Of a stretch of 42,871 nt of DNA, positions 7,723 to 16,742 are shown piece by piece. This DNA comes from Desulfobacteraceae bacterium (GTDB lineage: Bacteria > Desulfobacterota > Desulfobacteria > Desulfobacterales > Desulfosarcinaceae). The stretch spans positions 1 through 42,871 of the forward strand of contig QZKV01000106.1 in the NCBI GenBank assembly GCA_003599575.1. The letters run 5' to 3'. Position numbers and translations under genes: made by a program. The notes under the pieces are model-generated. The model ran no database searches. It was not told the DNA's origin and saw only the letters and a list, made by a program, of their open reading frames with translations. The first letter of the stretch is position 1. Every line of letters begins with the position of its first letter.

Positions 7723-9138
7723 TCCGATCACCCGCTTCATGGGAATTCCGTGGGCTGGATTTCCATGCACGACCGCAAAGGATTTGATGGCTTCCATTCG
7801 CTTGGTCACGCCCGGCAGCAGTGAGGTGTTCTTCATCTGAAGTTCCATAAACACGTGTTGAATCTCGCTGGAACCGCCTTCGCTCAGCATGCGGGACAAT
7901 TCGAAGACATCCTCCAATTCATCCAGCTTGATCAATTGATGAACATTGATCAGTATTTCCGGCAATCGGCAAAGCTCCGATCGCACCCACGGGGTATTGG
8001 AGAATTTTTCCGCGTACACATCATGAATGCCCATTCTGTAGGCGATCGCACGGATTTGTTCAAGCAGGGATCTGAAAATATGGCCGCGCTGAGTCATCAG
8101 ATCCGCACGGTAACGCCCCTCAAGATCATCCCGAAACGCACGGCCCGTCTCAATGGCATCCACGGCCAAAATCATCCGTTCGCCCTGCGGAGAGATCCAG
8201 AACAGCGGCAGGATATGGGCCTTCATGATGAATTCACCATTGAAGGATACCTTCAGGATCTGGTAATTGCGGTCCAGAATCCAGGGAAATACGGTCCAAT
8301 AAATGTTTTCGACATCCTGGTCGGCCTGGAACAGAGGCTTGTCGGCCGTGCAGTCCCCGGTTTGTTTGCCCAGGGCCAGATACGATCCATCCCGGGCGGC
8401 GAACTGGAGCTCCACGCCCTGCCCTTGAAGCACCTGCAGCCGGCCGATGCCTTCAAGTTTCATATGGCGGGATATGTGGTGCAGGGCCGCGGCAATTTCA
8501 TCCGCGTGGATATCGAGCATTTCCCTGCTGAATCCGGCCTCGGTCAACCCGATCGATCGTTTGAGCGATTGCAGGATGGAATGGCTTTGAATTTTTGAAA
8601 AAGATTCGCGCAGTTTTTCGGCACGATCCGTCCGCCTCAACTGGCGATTCTTTTTGCCCAGCATGTGCAGAACGGTCTCGGCCAGCCGGTCTTGCGGAAT
8701 CGAATTCAGCACGTCCCTGCGGATCAGGTTGAAGCGCCCTACTTCATCACGAACGTCCAACCGCAACATGGGCATCAGGATAGGCTTGTTTTCGGTGACG
8801 GCCGCGCGCACGTTGGCCGGGTCGTTCAGGTTGAGAAAAGGCGTGATGTGAATCCCGAACTCATCTTCGTAGCTGCGATGCCACTTGCCGAAAAAGTCGA
8901 TGATGGTTTTCTTTAGATTCACCTGACCGGATTTGAGCCTTGCGCTGATGATTTTTCCGATATCCAGGTTCAAGGCCTTTTTGAGCCTGCGGCTGTTTTT
9001 TCGGGATACCAGCTGATATTCGCTGGGCAGCTTGCCATATACTTCACGGGCTTTCTTCAGCGAGATGATCACAGGTCCGTGATCCTTGACAAAACCCATG
9101 ATCAGCGGATTGTATTCAGGTCTTTGCGTTTCCGGCAT
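7717..9138 (-). CDS. Conserved-looking hypothetical protein, 473 aa
   Basis: I do not recognise this protein family. It is a full-length, soluble-looking protein with no signal peptide or membrane segment. The N-terminal third is basic (a KNSRRLKKALNL region). A middle section is rich in aromatic residues (IYWTVFPWILDRNY), and an acidic C-terminal section contains DELEDVFELSRML. The long uninterrupted frame and natural-looking composition support a real gene. It lies downstream of the NMO gene on the same strand, 190 bp away. A GNAT-like or regulatory protein is possible, but nothing visible establishes it. Confidence 0.7.
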   Translation of the reverse strand: MPETQRPEYNPLIMGFVKDHGPVIISLKKAREVYGKLPSEYQLVSRKNSRRLKKALNLDIGKIISARLKSGQVNLKKTIIDFFGKWHRSYEDEFGIHITPFLNLNDPANVRAAVTENKPILMPMLRLDVRDEVGRFNLIRRDVLNSIPQDRLAETVLHMLGKKNRQLRRTDRAEKLRESFSKIQSHSILQSLKRSIGLTEAGFSREMLDIHADEIAAALHHISRHMKLEGIGRLQVLQGQGVELQFAARDGSYLALGKQTGDCTADKPLFQADQDVENIYWTVFPWILDRNYQILKVSFNGEFIMKAHILPLFWISPQGERMILAVDAIETGRAFRDDLEGRYRADLMTQRGHIFRSLLEQIRAIAYRMGIHDVYAEKFSNTPWVRSELCRLPEILINVHQLIKLDELEDVFELSRMLSEGGSSEIQHVFMELQMKNTSLLPGVTKRMEAIKSFAVVHGNPAHGIPMKRVIGI

Positions 9139-9328
9139 GGAGATTTCTCATGAGCCTTTAGCAGGATTTGTGATTCCCCGGGTTCATGATGGATGGTCTA
9201 TACCCAACCGGCAATCCGAGCCCAGGCTTCGACAAGATCCTGGCACTATTTTCCGGCCGGCACAAGGACCTAAAATAAGATTGCACCGAGCATCCAGGGT
9301 GTGCAGCGGGAACCAAGCGCTCCACCCC
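9139..9328. other. Intergenic spacer
   Basis: The 190-bp gap lies between the NMO gene and the 473-aa gene. I see no RNA gene, repeat or convincing terminator in it. Confidence 0.3.
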
Positions 9329-10186
9329 TCATGCTTGAAGCATACCCCACTGCTTGAACTCCGCTGCGATCTCTTCCGCGCCTTCAATGATTCGTTCGAT
9401 AAACTCCCGGACGGTCGGCAGCGTGTCGATCACCCCCGAGGCAAGCGAATGCAGGCCGCTGCGCTGCATCTGATAAATCTTCTTGCTGTACTCCATGTCC
9501 GTGACGCGCTGATGCACGATCGCCTCTTTGACTTTTTGAGCGATGCGGAACTCCTGGGTGGCCATAAAGGCCGTTCCCATGTAGACGCCTGAGGCCCCCA
9601 TGGCCAAGGCCGCCAGGAAACCGCGCGCATCGCCGATTCCGCCTGCGGCGATGATGGGAATGGCGATCATTCTGCGCAGATTGGTGATGTTGATCAGGGT
9701 GGTATGCTGATCCGGATTCTTATGGCCCGTGCCTTCCAAGCCGACGATCACCACGGCATCGACCCCCTTGCCGGCAATGGAAAGTGCATGTTTGAGGGTG
9801 GCGCACTTGTGAATCCAGTTGCGCCCGGCCGCCTTGAATTTCAGCCCAATGCCCGAGGCATCGTAGGCCGAGGTAAAGATCGTGCCGACATTTTCTTCCA
9901 AGGTGATGCGGACGTATTCGGCATGGTAATCGGCATTGAATCTGGGTCCCTTGGTGATCGTGAAGTTGACCGCAATGGGTTTGTCGGTCATGGATGTGGC
10001 TTTGCGCAGATCTTGCTGAAACTGGTCCGGGTCGTCGTAGCAGATGGTGGTGAGAATGCCCAGGCCGCCTGCCTCGGACACCGGCACGGCAATGTCGGAC
10101 ATGCCGGTGCCTCTCCAGCCGAAGGCGCCTTGGATAATCGGATACTTCACGCCCAGCATGCGGGTCAGTGCGTTGTCGAATTTCAC
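9329..10186 (-). CDS. Nitronate monooxygenase/FabK-family flavoprotein
   Basis: A 285-aa FMN-binding TIM-barrel protein of the 2-nitropropane dioxygenase/NMO family, slightly shorter than the usual 310-360 aa. Visible motifs: YPIIQGAFGWRG near the N-terminus, EAGGLGIL, a GTGHKN segment with the His expected of the family active site, AAGGIGDARG and MGTAFMAT in the phosphate-binding region. Family members oxidise nitronates or, in FabK, reduce enoyl thioesters. In a CoA-thioester cluster an enoyl-CoA reductase role is attractive but not shown. It follows the ligase gene on the same strand, 93 bp away, and may be cotranscribed. Confidence 0.85.
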   Translation of the reverse strand: MKFDNALTRMLGVKYPIIQGAFGWRGTGMSDIAVPVSEAGGLGILTTICYDDPDQFQQDLRKATSMTDKPIAVNFTITKGPRFNADYHAEYVRITLEENVGTIFTSAYDASGIGLKFKAAGRNWIHKCATLKHALSIAGKGVDAVVIVGLEGTGHKNPDQHTTLINITNLRRMIAIPIIAAGGIGDARGFLAALAMGASGVYMGTAFMATQEFRIAQKVKEAIVHQRVTDMEYSKKIYQMQRSGLHSLASGVIDTLPTVREFIERIIEGAEEIAAEFKQWGMLQA

Positions 10187-10279
10187 TTCGTGCTCCTTGC
10201 AGACATCATCGGTATAAGAATTCCATACGGTCCGGTCGAATTCGGGCAGAATTGCCGCCAGTGGATCCCGAAAGCTGAG

Positions 10280-11842
10280 TTAATTAATATTGCGGCCTTC
10301 TTTCCGCCAATAAGGATCTTTGAGAAGCCTGCGAAGAATTTTTCCGACTGCGCTTTTGGGCAGTTCCGGCATAAAGCTCACGCTCTTGGGGCATTTATAA
10401 CCACCCAAATGGGCCTTGCAGTGTTCGATGATCTCGGTCTCGCTGGCGGTCATCTCCTGCTTGAGTGAGACCACCGCCTTGACGGCTTCACCCCAGAGGG
10501 TGTCCGGAACCCCAAAGACCGCCGCCTCCAGCACGGCCGGATGCATGTAGAGCACTTCTTCCACTTCTTTGGGGTAAACGTTGAACCCGCCGCTGACGAT
10601 CATGTCGTTCTTGCGGTCCACCAAGTAGAAATAGCCCGCTTCATCGCGGTACCCCAAGTCCCGGGTATGCAGCCAGCCGTTGCGCAGGGTTTCGGCGGTT
10701 GCCTGGGGATTTTTCCAATACGCCTGCATCATCTGATCGGAACGGACCACGATTTCGCCGATTTGACCAGGGGGCAGAATGCGATCGTTTTCGTCCACCA
10801 CGCGCACGTTGGCCACAGTGACTTCGCGGCCGATCGATTTGAGCCGCTGGAAGGAGGCCCCGCTGCCGTCCAGCACATGGTCCTGCTTGGACAGGATCGT
10901 CATCGGCATGCCGGCCTCGGTCAGTCCGTACCCCTGAACAAATACGTGGCCGAATCGGGCGATGGCCTTCTTGAGCGTGTCGGTGGCGATGGGCGAAGCG
11001 CCGTAGCGGATTGTTTTGATGCTGCTCAGATCGTAAGCGTTGATGCGCGCATGGTTGAGAAGCATGACCAGCATGGTAGGCACCATGTACAAGGTGGTGG
11101 CGCGCTCCTTTTCAATGGTTTGCATGAGCGCTTCGGGCTCAAATTTCGGTAGAATGATCACCCGCGCGCCGCGCACGATGTGGGGGGTGATGCTGGTTCC
11201 GCTGGCATGCGTGACCGGCGCCGTGAGGATGATGGCGTCACCTTCCTCGATCGGATAGCCATCCATCAGCATGTTGTAGACCTTGATGATGTTGCTGCCG
11301 AACGTATGCACGACGCCCTTGGGCCTGCCGGTGGTGCCCGCGGTGTAGCGAATGCTGCTGATGTCATCGCCGCACAGCTCGACAGCGGGCGGCTGCGCCG
11401 AGGACCGGGCCAGCAACTCGCTGTAATCCAGCACCGGCGCTGTAACCCGGCCGCCCACACAGACGGCATGGGAGATGTCCGGGTTCGCGTCGATGACGGG
11501 CTGCACATCGTCGATGAACTCATGGCCCATGATGATGGCCTGTGCGCCTGAATTTTCGAGGATAAAGGCATGCTCCTTGGCTGAGTTGCGCGCGTTCATG
11601 GGCACCAGCACAAGACCGGCGCACGATAATCCCAGAAAGCACTCCACGCTGTGGTGACTGTTGGTGAGAAGCACGCCCACGCGCGTCCCTTTTTTCAGGC
11701 CCAGGCCGAGCAGCGCATTTGCCAGACGGCAAACATTTTCATACAGCCTGCGATTGGTCAGCCGCGCCTCAGGGGATACCACTGAAATGGTGTCGGGATA
11801 TTTGGCCACCGCTTTTTCCAGAAAATAGCTGCCCAGGTTCAT
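10280..11842 (-). CDS. AMP-forming acyl-CoA ligase (fatty-acid-CoA ligase family)
   Basis: A 520-aa ANL-superfamily ligase that would activate a free carboxylic acid to its CoA ester with ATP. The P-loop is YTAGTTGRPKG; the A5 motif is YGLTEAG; the hinge and A8 region contain GWLHTRDLGYRDEAG and LVDRKNDMIVSGGFNVYPKEVE; the C-terminal catalytic Lys is in KSAVGKILR. Length is normal for the family. It closely resembles the ligase at 36766 and the fragment at 22903. It is first in a probable ligase-NMO pair on the minus strand. Confidence 0.93.
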   Translation of the reverse strand: MNLGSYFLEKAVAKYPDTISVVSPEARLTNRRLYENVCRLANALLGLGLKKGTRVGVLLTNSHHSVECFLGLSCAGLVLVPMNARNSAKEHAFILENSGAQAIIMGHEFIDDVQPVIDANPDISHAVCVGGRVTAPVLDYSELLARSSAQPPAVELCGDDISSIRYTAGTTGRPKGVVHTFGSNIIKVYNMLMDGYPIEEGDAIILTAPVTHASGTSITPHIVRGARVIILPKFEPEALMQTIEKERATTLYMVPTMLVMLLNHARINAYDLSSIKTIRYGASPIATDTLKKAIARFGHVFVQGYGLTEAGMPMTILSKQDHVLDGSGASFQRLKSIGREVTVANVRVVDENDRILPPGQIGEIVVRSDQMMQAYWKNPQATAETLRNGWLHTRDLGYRDEAGYFYLVDRKNDMIVSGGFNVYPKEVEEVLYMHPAVLEAAVFGVPDTLWGEAVKAVVSLKQEMTASETEIIEHCKAHLGGYKCPKSVSFMPELPKSAVGKILRRLLKDPYWRKEGRNIN

Positions 11843-12192
11843 TGGCTTATGACTTCCCTTCCAGTTGAGTTGAAAATCCGGGCAGTGCCAGCGGTGCAGG
11901 CGAGGACCGGCCGCCCCTGGATCTTCTGGTTCGATGCGGGTGGATCTGGATCGCTTTTATACGCCTCATTGCCGGACGAAAGGAGTTATAGTATCTTTCT
12001 CATGAAGTCATCAGTGCGGATGCAATGAGCATGCCGATGGCAGGTAAACAAAAACAATTCAGGAAAATAGAACCCGGGCCGGTGCCGGAGCCGGTTGGCC
12101 CGGCAAAGGGGTGTTTAAAAAATATACAAGGTTCAGGGCCAGCTTGATACCCGGACCCGGCACAGACCCGAACAAATGCAACGGCTGATGAT
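11843..12192. other. 350-bp intergenic region with inverted repeat
   Basis: No gene is convincing here. CCGGGCC (12074-12080) and GGCCCGG (12097-12103) are perfect inverted arms with a GC-rich loop. Read on the minus strand, downstream of the hydrolase gene, the hairpin is followed after several bases by a T-rich stretch, so a weak terminator is possible. Confidence 0.35.
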
Positions 12193-13209
12193 CTATCCGG
12201 GCTGGTAGTAAACCGCCCCGTCCGAATCCTGCTTGAGCAGTCGGCCGTCGGTGACCAGGGATTCCAGGTGCGCCATGACTTCCGTGAGCGCCAGGCGTTT
12301 GTCAAAGTCGCGCAGGCTCTGCCACCCGGCTGGCCGGCCTTTGGCGTGCCATGTCATGGCTTTGACCAGCTGAAACGCATTCAAGGCCCTGGTCTGTTCC
12401 GCCAGGATTTTCAGGATCTCCGCTTTACGCTGTTCATGATGACTCAGGATTTGCTTGGTGCGGCGGGCAAATCCCTTAAATGGGGGGCCGTGGGAAGGCA
12501 GCACCATGTCCACCGCCAGATCGCGGAAGCGCTTCAACGAGCCGGTATAATCGTCCAGCGGATTGGTGCCGGATTCGGGACCGATGCCGATGTGCGAAGT
12601 AATCCCGGGCAGCACGTGGTCCCCGGAGAAAAAAAGCTTGTGCGCCGGATCGTACAAACAGATATGCCCGGGTGAGTGCCCCGGCGTCCATAGAATTTGA
12701 AATTCGAATTCGGCCTGCGTCAGGGTTTCGCCCCCGCGGTAGACCACATCCGGCGCCGCAAAATCGACCAGCCGCGCAAAGCGATCGACCATCTCCTGGG
12801 GGTCCGGCAGATAGCGTTCGTCTAGGCCGCCCTTGGCCAGCAGCTGGTTTGAATCGTGAGCAAACCGGCGTGTGCGGCGGTAGCGCAGCAAGGTCATTTT
12901 TTCTTCGATGGCATGCATGATCAGTCGTGCTTTGGATCGGCGCATCAACTTGGCGGCCAGGCCGCAGTGATCGATGTGGGCATGGGTAATCACGATGCGC
13001 GTGATATCTGCGGATTGCAGGCCGATGGCCTCAAGCTGCTGAGCCAAGGCGATATCGGTATCTTCGGTATTCCATCCGGTGTCGATCAGCAGGTGTCCGG
13101 AAGCGGAAGGCAACAGATAGCCATTGACATACTTCAAGGGCGAGCCGGCCAGCGGCAGCTTGAGCCGGTAGACGCCCGGATAGGGCATAGGATCATTGTA
13201 ATAAGGCAT
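12193..13209 (-). CDS. Metallo-beta-lactamase-fold hydrolase with C-terminal winged helix
   Basis: A 338-aa MBL-fold protein. Zinc-binding motifs are in order: THAHIDHCG (HxHxDH), WTPGHSPGH, FFSGDHVLPG and LPSHGPPF. After about residue 260 an extra helical/winged-helix domain (LVKAMTWHAKG to the end) resembles the tail of glyoxalase-II-like and LACTB2-like enzymes. Likely hydrolyses a thioester or ester; acyl-CoA thioesterase activity would suit the context but is inference. It lies 44 bp after the HMG-CoA-lyase-like gene on the same strand, suggesting cotranscription. Confidence 0.88.
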   Translation of the reverse strand: MPYYNDPMPYPGVYRLKLPLAGSPLKYVNGYLLPSASGHLLIDTGWNTEDTDIALAQQLEAIGLQSADITRIVITHAHIDHCGLAAKLMRRSKARLIMHAIEEKMTLLRYRRTRRFAHDSNQLLAKGGLDERYLPDPQEMVDRFARLVDFAAPDVVYRGGETLTQAEFEFQILWTPGHSPGHICLYDPAHKLFFSGDHVLPGITSHIGIGPESGTNPLDDYTGSLKRFRDLAVDMVLPSHGPPFKGFARRTKQILSHHEQRKAEILKILAEQTRALNAFQLVKAMTWHAKGRPAGWQSLRDFDKRLALTEVMAHLESLVTDGRLLKQDSDGAVYYQPG

Positions 13210-13253
13210 TGCGTTTCCCGCGATCTATCGTCCCAAGTTCTGCCTGGTAACGA

Positions 13254-14201
13254 TCAGTTGGGTTTTTGCAGGGGCAGATTCAGGTTGGCTCCGGCGCGTA
13301 GAATATGGCCGGGGAGAGGCGCTCCGGCAAGCTTTTCAGCCATTTCCACAGAGCGCAGCAGCGCGTCCAAGTCGATGCCGGTAGAAACGCCCATGGTTTC
13401 AAACACATGAACCAGATCCTCGGTCGGGATATTGGACCGGCCGATATCGGTTGTGGGCGCTCCGATCAAGGCCCGGCTCAATCCGCCGACCGCCGTGTCA
13501 AATGAGCGGATTCCAACTTCGTAGGCGGCGATGCAATTGGCCAGGGCGGCACCCCGGGTGTCGTGAAAATGCACGCTTATTTCCACCTCCATACCCAACT
13601 GGAGCACCTCGGTCATCAACCCCTTGACCTGCTTGGGCGTGGCCATGCCGGGATTGTCGACGAACGAAATCCGATCGGCTCCCAGATAGGCCAGCCGCGC
13701 GGCCATGTCGATCACCTGAGCCGGCTGTACGTTGCCGGTGAAGGGACATCCAAATGCCGTTTGAATGTAGGCGTTGATGCGCTTGCCCCCTTTGCGGGCA
13801 GACTCGAAGATGGAGGGGATGGTTTTATTCAACCGTTCTTTGATGGTTTGACCGAGCATTTCCAGCTGAAAGCGTTCGCTTACCGCCATGAGAGTGACAA
13901 CCCCATCCACGGCCGTGCTCAAAGCACGCCGGCAGCCGATCTCATCCGGAACCAGCCCCAGGTACAGGGTGCCGTCCCTTTTGAGTACCCGCTCCATGAC
14001 CAGTTCGGCATCCGCATGCTTGGGATTCAGGCGGGGATGATGAAAGGAGACGCAGTCAATGGCGCTGAGCCCGGATGCGGATAAAACTTCGATGAACTTG
14101 GCTTTCTCCGCAGTGGCCACCCTGTTCGCCAGGGCGGACAAACCGTCTCTGGGGGCACATTCGATGATAGTAACGCTGTTGTTTTTTTTGCCGATCGTCA
14201 A
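13254..14201 (-). CDS. HMG-CoA-lyase-like protein lacking the loop cysteine
   Basis: A 315-aa TIM-barrel protein of the HMGL-like (DRE-TIM) family. Metal-site elements are kept: APRDGL near the N-terminus, VHFHDTRG, and a SNIPTED segment matching GNVATED. The family's catalytic cysteine loop (GLGGCPYA) reads GLSRALIGAP, so the Cys aligns with Ala244 (codon at 13470-13472). It may cleave or condense a 3-hydroxy-3-methylacyl-CoA-like substrate by another acid, or have changed its reaction. The pair with the downstream MBL hydrolase looks operonic. The sigma-54 regulator lies 175 bp upstream on the same strand. Confidence 0.85.
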   Translation of the reverse strand: MTIGKKNNSVTIIECAPRDGLSALANRVATAEKAKFIEVLSASGLSAIDCVSFHHPRLNPKHADAELVMERVLKRDGTLYLGLVPDEIGCRRALSTAVDGVVTLMAVSERFQLEMLGQTIKERLNKTIPSIFESARKGGKRINAYIQTAFGCPFTGNVQPAQVIDMAARLAYLGADRISFVDNPGMATPKQVKGLMTEVLQLGMEVEISVHFHDTRGAALANCIAAYEVGIRSFDTAVGGLSRALIGAPTTDIGRSNIPTEDLVHVFETMGVSTGIDLDALLRSVEMAEKLAGAPLPGHILRAGANLNLPLQKPN

Positions 14202-14376
14202 AACCTGCCCATGCCTTTCTTAAAATGATAAACCACTCAGCCGTGAGCGAGCAAAAAGCGCGCCAGCAGAGCGATTTGCTGCAAACTGCTCGGGGTCTGA
14301 CGCCATCGCGAGAATCCATGCCCCGGGTTGTATATTTATAAAACATCCCGCCTGGAAATCGATCCCGGCGGCAGGG
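14202..14376. other. Spacer between regulator and lyase-like gene
   Basis: The 175-bp spacer contains an AT-rich island on the minus strand (TTTATAAATATACAA, near 14326-14341) that could be a sigma-70 -10 region for the lyase-like gene. No clear -35 is seen and no gene. Confidence 0.25.
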
Positions 14377-15756
14377 CTATTCAAGTCCATACTGTCTGAT
14401 TTTGGCATAAAAAGTCCTGCGGCTGATCCCCAAGCGGCGAATCGCTTCGGAACGGTTGTGCGACTTTTCCAATATCTTTTGGATATGCCGTTTCTCTGTG
14501 CGTTCGAGCACGGTCGTCAACAAGTCGGTGTCCGGCTCGGAATCGTTGTGTCGCGTCGCCGGAGGCGGCGGCCGTTCGCCCGGGGCGAGCGGGTCGTTAT
14601 GCGCGGAAGCGGTCCTCAAAAATCCGGGAAACGAGCGCGGCGTCATGACTTTTCCCGTGGTCATGGTCACGGCATAGTCGACCACGCCCTTGAGTTCGCG
14701 GACATTGCCCGGCCAGGCATACGACCGCAGCAGCTCCATGGCTTCCCTGGAGAAGCGCAGCTGGCCGCCCCTGGCCGCGCTCTTCAGGAAGTGCTCGGCC
14801 AGAAGGGGCAGATCATCGATGCGCTCGCGCAGGGGCAGCAGTCGGATGGAGATGGTGTTGATGCGGTACAGGAGATCTGCCCGGAAGCGCCCTGCGGCGA
14901 TGCGATGGTTCAACTCCTGGTTGGTGGCCGCGATCAGACGGACATCCACGCTGATATTGCGGTTGCTGCCGATGCGCTTGAATTGGCCGCTTTCCAGGAC
15001 GCGCAGCAGCTTGGCCTGGGTTTGGGGGGCCGCATCGCCGATCTCATCCATGAAAATAGTGCCTTGGTGGGCGCTTTCGAAGTAGCCTGCTTTGCCTTTC
15101 GTGCTGGCGCCGGTGAAAGCGCCCTTCTCATAGCCGAAAAGCTCGCTTTCCACCAAGCTGTCGGGAACCGCTGCGCAGTTGACATCCACGAACGGTTTTT
15201 TTTGGCGCCGGCTGGCCTGGTGAATGGTCCGGGCTAAAATTTCCTTGCCCGTACCGCTTTCGCCCAGGATCAGGACCGGCAGATCGGTTTGGGCGGCCCG
15301 CTGGGCCAACATCAGCGCCTGCACGAAACTGGGGTCCCGGCCGATGAGTGCGGCAAACCTGGGGGATAATTTCAGCGTCCGCCCCTGCGATCCATCGGGA
15401 TCGATATCCAAAAGGCCGGAATCCCGCTGGACCGGCGTGGCGATGACCAGCCGTAAGCCGTCTTGGCCGGAAGACTTGTCTAAATAATATACATCCAGGC
15501 GATACGGTTTGCCCTTGCGGTGGATGACCGCCGCTTCAGCGGGTGCATGCCTGGATATACCGGTATCGGGCTGTTGCAGAAAGGCCTGAACTTCACGGCA
15601 CAGCGCCGATGGACCGTTGGCCCCCGGATCGAAAAAACAGGCCCTGAATGCATCGTTGACCTCAAGCACCTCTCCGCCTGCGCCGAGTACGGCGCCGGCG
15701 TAGTTGAGATCCGCCAACAACCTGCGTGCAAGGATATTCAGCATGCCTGGTCTCAT
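14377..15756 (-). CDS. Sigma-54-dependent transcriptional activator (PAS-AAA+-Fis)
   Basis: A 459-aa enhancer-binding protein. The N-terminal ~130 residues look like a PAS sensor. The AAA+ domain has Walker A GESGTGKE, the sigma-54 contact loop GAFTGA, Walker B-like IFMDEIGD and an arginine-finger region (RFRADLLYRI). The C-terminus has a Fis-type helix-turn-helix (SEAIRRLGISRRTFYAKI). It would activate sigma-54 promoters in response to a small ligand sensed by the PAS domain. It is divergent from the + strand catabolic block at 15959, a classic regulator arrangement. Confidence 0.93.
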   Translation of the reverse strand: MRPGMLNILARRLLADLNYAGAVLGAGGEVLEVNDAFRACFFDPGANGPSALCREVQAFLQQPDTGISRHAPAEAAVIHRKGKPYRLDVYYLDKSSGQDGLRLVIATPVQRDSGLLDIDPDGSQGRTLKLSPRFAALIGRDPSFVQALMLAQRAAQTDLPVLILGESGTGKEILARTIHQASRRQKKPFVDVNCAAVPDSLVESELFGYEKGAFTGASTKGKAGYFESAHQGTIFMDEIGDAAPQTQAKLLRVLESGQFKRIGSNRNISVDVRLIAATNQELNHRIAAGRFRADLLYRINTISIRLLPLRERIDDLPLLAEHFLKSAARGGQLRFSREAMELLRSYAWPGNVRELKGVVDYAVTMTTGKVMTPRSFPGFLRTASAHNDPLAPGERPPPPATRHNDSEPDTDLLTTVLERTEKRHIQKILEKSHNRSEAIRRLGISRRTFYAKIRQYGLE

Positions 15757-15958
15757 CTCCGGCGCCAGCCTAAGTGTGTATACTTATTAGACACAAATCC
15801 GGCCGCGTGCCAAGCAAAATTTCGCTAAGAGAGTATCCCTTCGTTTTCTTTAACAAATTGGTCGGGCATGGCATTTGCTTGCGGATGCGGTGGAGCTCGC
15901 ACCGTTCGAATTCCTTGAATGCAACACCTTCTCATCAACCCACTTCATTGAGGCCATG
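15757..15958. promoter_or_regulatory. Divergent regulatory region
   Basis: The 202-bp region lies between the sigma-54 activator and the crotonase. GTGTGTATACTTATTAGACAC (from 15775) has GTGT/ACAC ends and a GTATAC core and could be a protein-binding site. TGGCATTTGCTTGC at 15869-15882 resembles a -24/-12 promoter, but the GG-to-GC spacing is one base short of consensus, so it is only a weak candidate. Confidence 0.3.
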
Positions 15959-16741
15959 ATGTTTGAAACGCTGCTCTATGAAAAAAATGAAGGCATAGCG
16001 ACGATCACCTTGAATCGCCCCGATCGGCTGAACGCTTTGAGCATCCGGCTCAAAGAAGAGCTGGCCGCGGCTTTCGAGACTGCCGGCAAAGACCATGAGG
16101 TGCTGGTGGTTATCTTGACCGGCGGGCTGAAATGCTTCAGTGCCGGCGCCGACATCAAAGAGCGCGCCAAGATACAGGTCAGTCAGGCCGAAGCCTATTT
16201 CAACCGAATGAAAAGCCACGAATTTTATTGCCGCATCGAGAATTTTGAAAAACCGGTCATTGCGGCGATCAGCGGCGTCGCGGTCGGCGGCGGGTGCGAG
16301 CTCTCCCTGGTCTGCGATCTGCGCATCGCATCGGAGACCGCCCGCTTCGGCGTTCCTGAAGTAAAGCTGGGGATGATTCCGGCCGCCGGCGGCACCCAGA
16401 GGCTGCCCAGGATCATCGGGATGACCAAAGCCAAGGAGCTCTTGTACACCGGCGAGTTCATCGACGCACAGGAAGCCTATCGGGTCGGGCTGGTCAACAA
16501 AGTGGTAGGGGTCGAACAACTGATCGAGGAGGCCAGGGCGCTTGCCCGCAAGCTGATCGGCCACCCGCCTCTGGCCATCAAATTCGCCAAACGGGCGGTG
16601 AACGCAGGCATGGAGATGGAGATCACCTCGGCCCTCGATTATGAATCCTACTGTGCGGCGCTGCTCTCGGTATCCGAAGACCGCATTGAAGGGTTCAATG
16701 CCTTCGTAGAAAAAAGAAAACCCGTGTTTAAGGGGCGTTGA
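15959..16741 (+). CDS. Enoyl-CoA hydratase/isomerase (crotonase family)
   Basis: A 260-aa crotonase from the second of two tandem ATGs; GAGG lies at usable spacing upstream of it. The oxyanion-hole segment FSAGADIKER, the GGGCELSLVCD segment with the first catalytic Glu and FGVPEVKLG with the second Glu are all present, so hydration of a trans-2-enoyl-CoA is expected. The C-terminal SVSEDRIEGFNAF and KRKPVFKGR are typical. The next gene starts 1 bp after the stop codon, so translational coupling is likely. It is a close paralogue (about two-thirds identical by eye) of the crotonase at 26077. Confidence 0.93.
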   Translation: MFETLLYEKNEGIATITLNRPDRLNALSIRLKEELAAAFETAGKDHEVLVVILTGGLKCFSAGADIKERAKIQVSQAEAYFNRMKSHEFYCRIENFEKPVIAAISGVAVGGGCELSLVCDLRIASETARFGVPEVKLGMIPAAGGTQRLPRIIGMTKAKELLYTGEFIDAQEAYRVGLVNKVVGVEQLIEEARALARKLIGHPPLAIKFAKRAVNAGMEMEITSALDYESYCAALLSVSEDRIEGFNAFVEKRKPVFKGR

Positions 16742-16742
16742 T

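Noticed and set aside
12000..12305. 101-codon minus-strand ORF overlapping the end of the hydrolase gene
   Set aside because: It is a frame shadow of the MBL hydrolase C-terminus running into non-coding DNA.
15869..15882. TGGCATTTGCTTGC as a definite sigma-54 -24/-12 promoter
   Set aside because: The GG-to-GC distance is one base shorter than the strict consensus spacing, so I kept it only as a weak candidate within the regulatory region.
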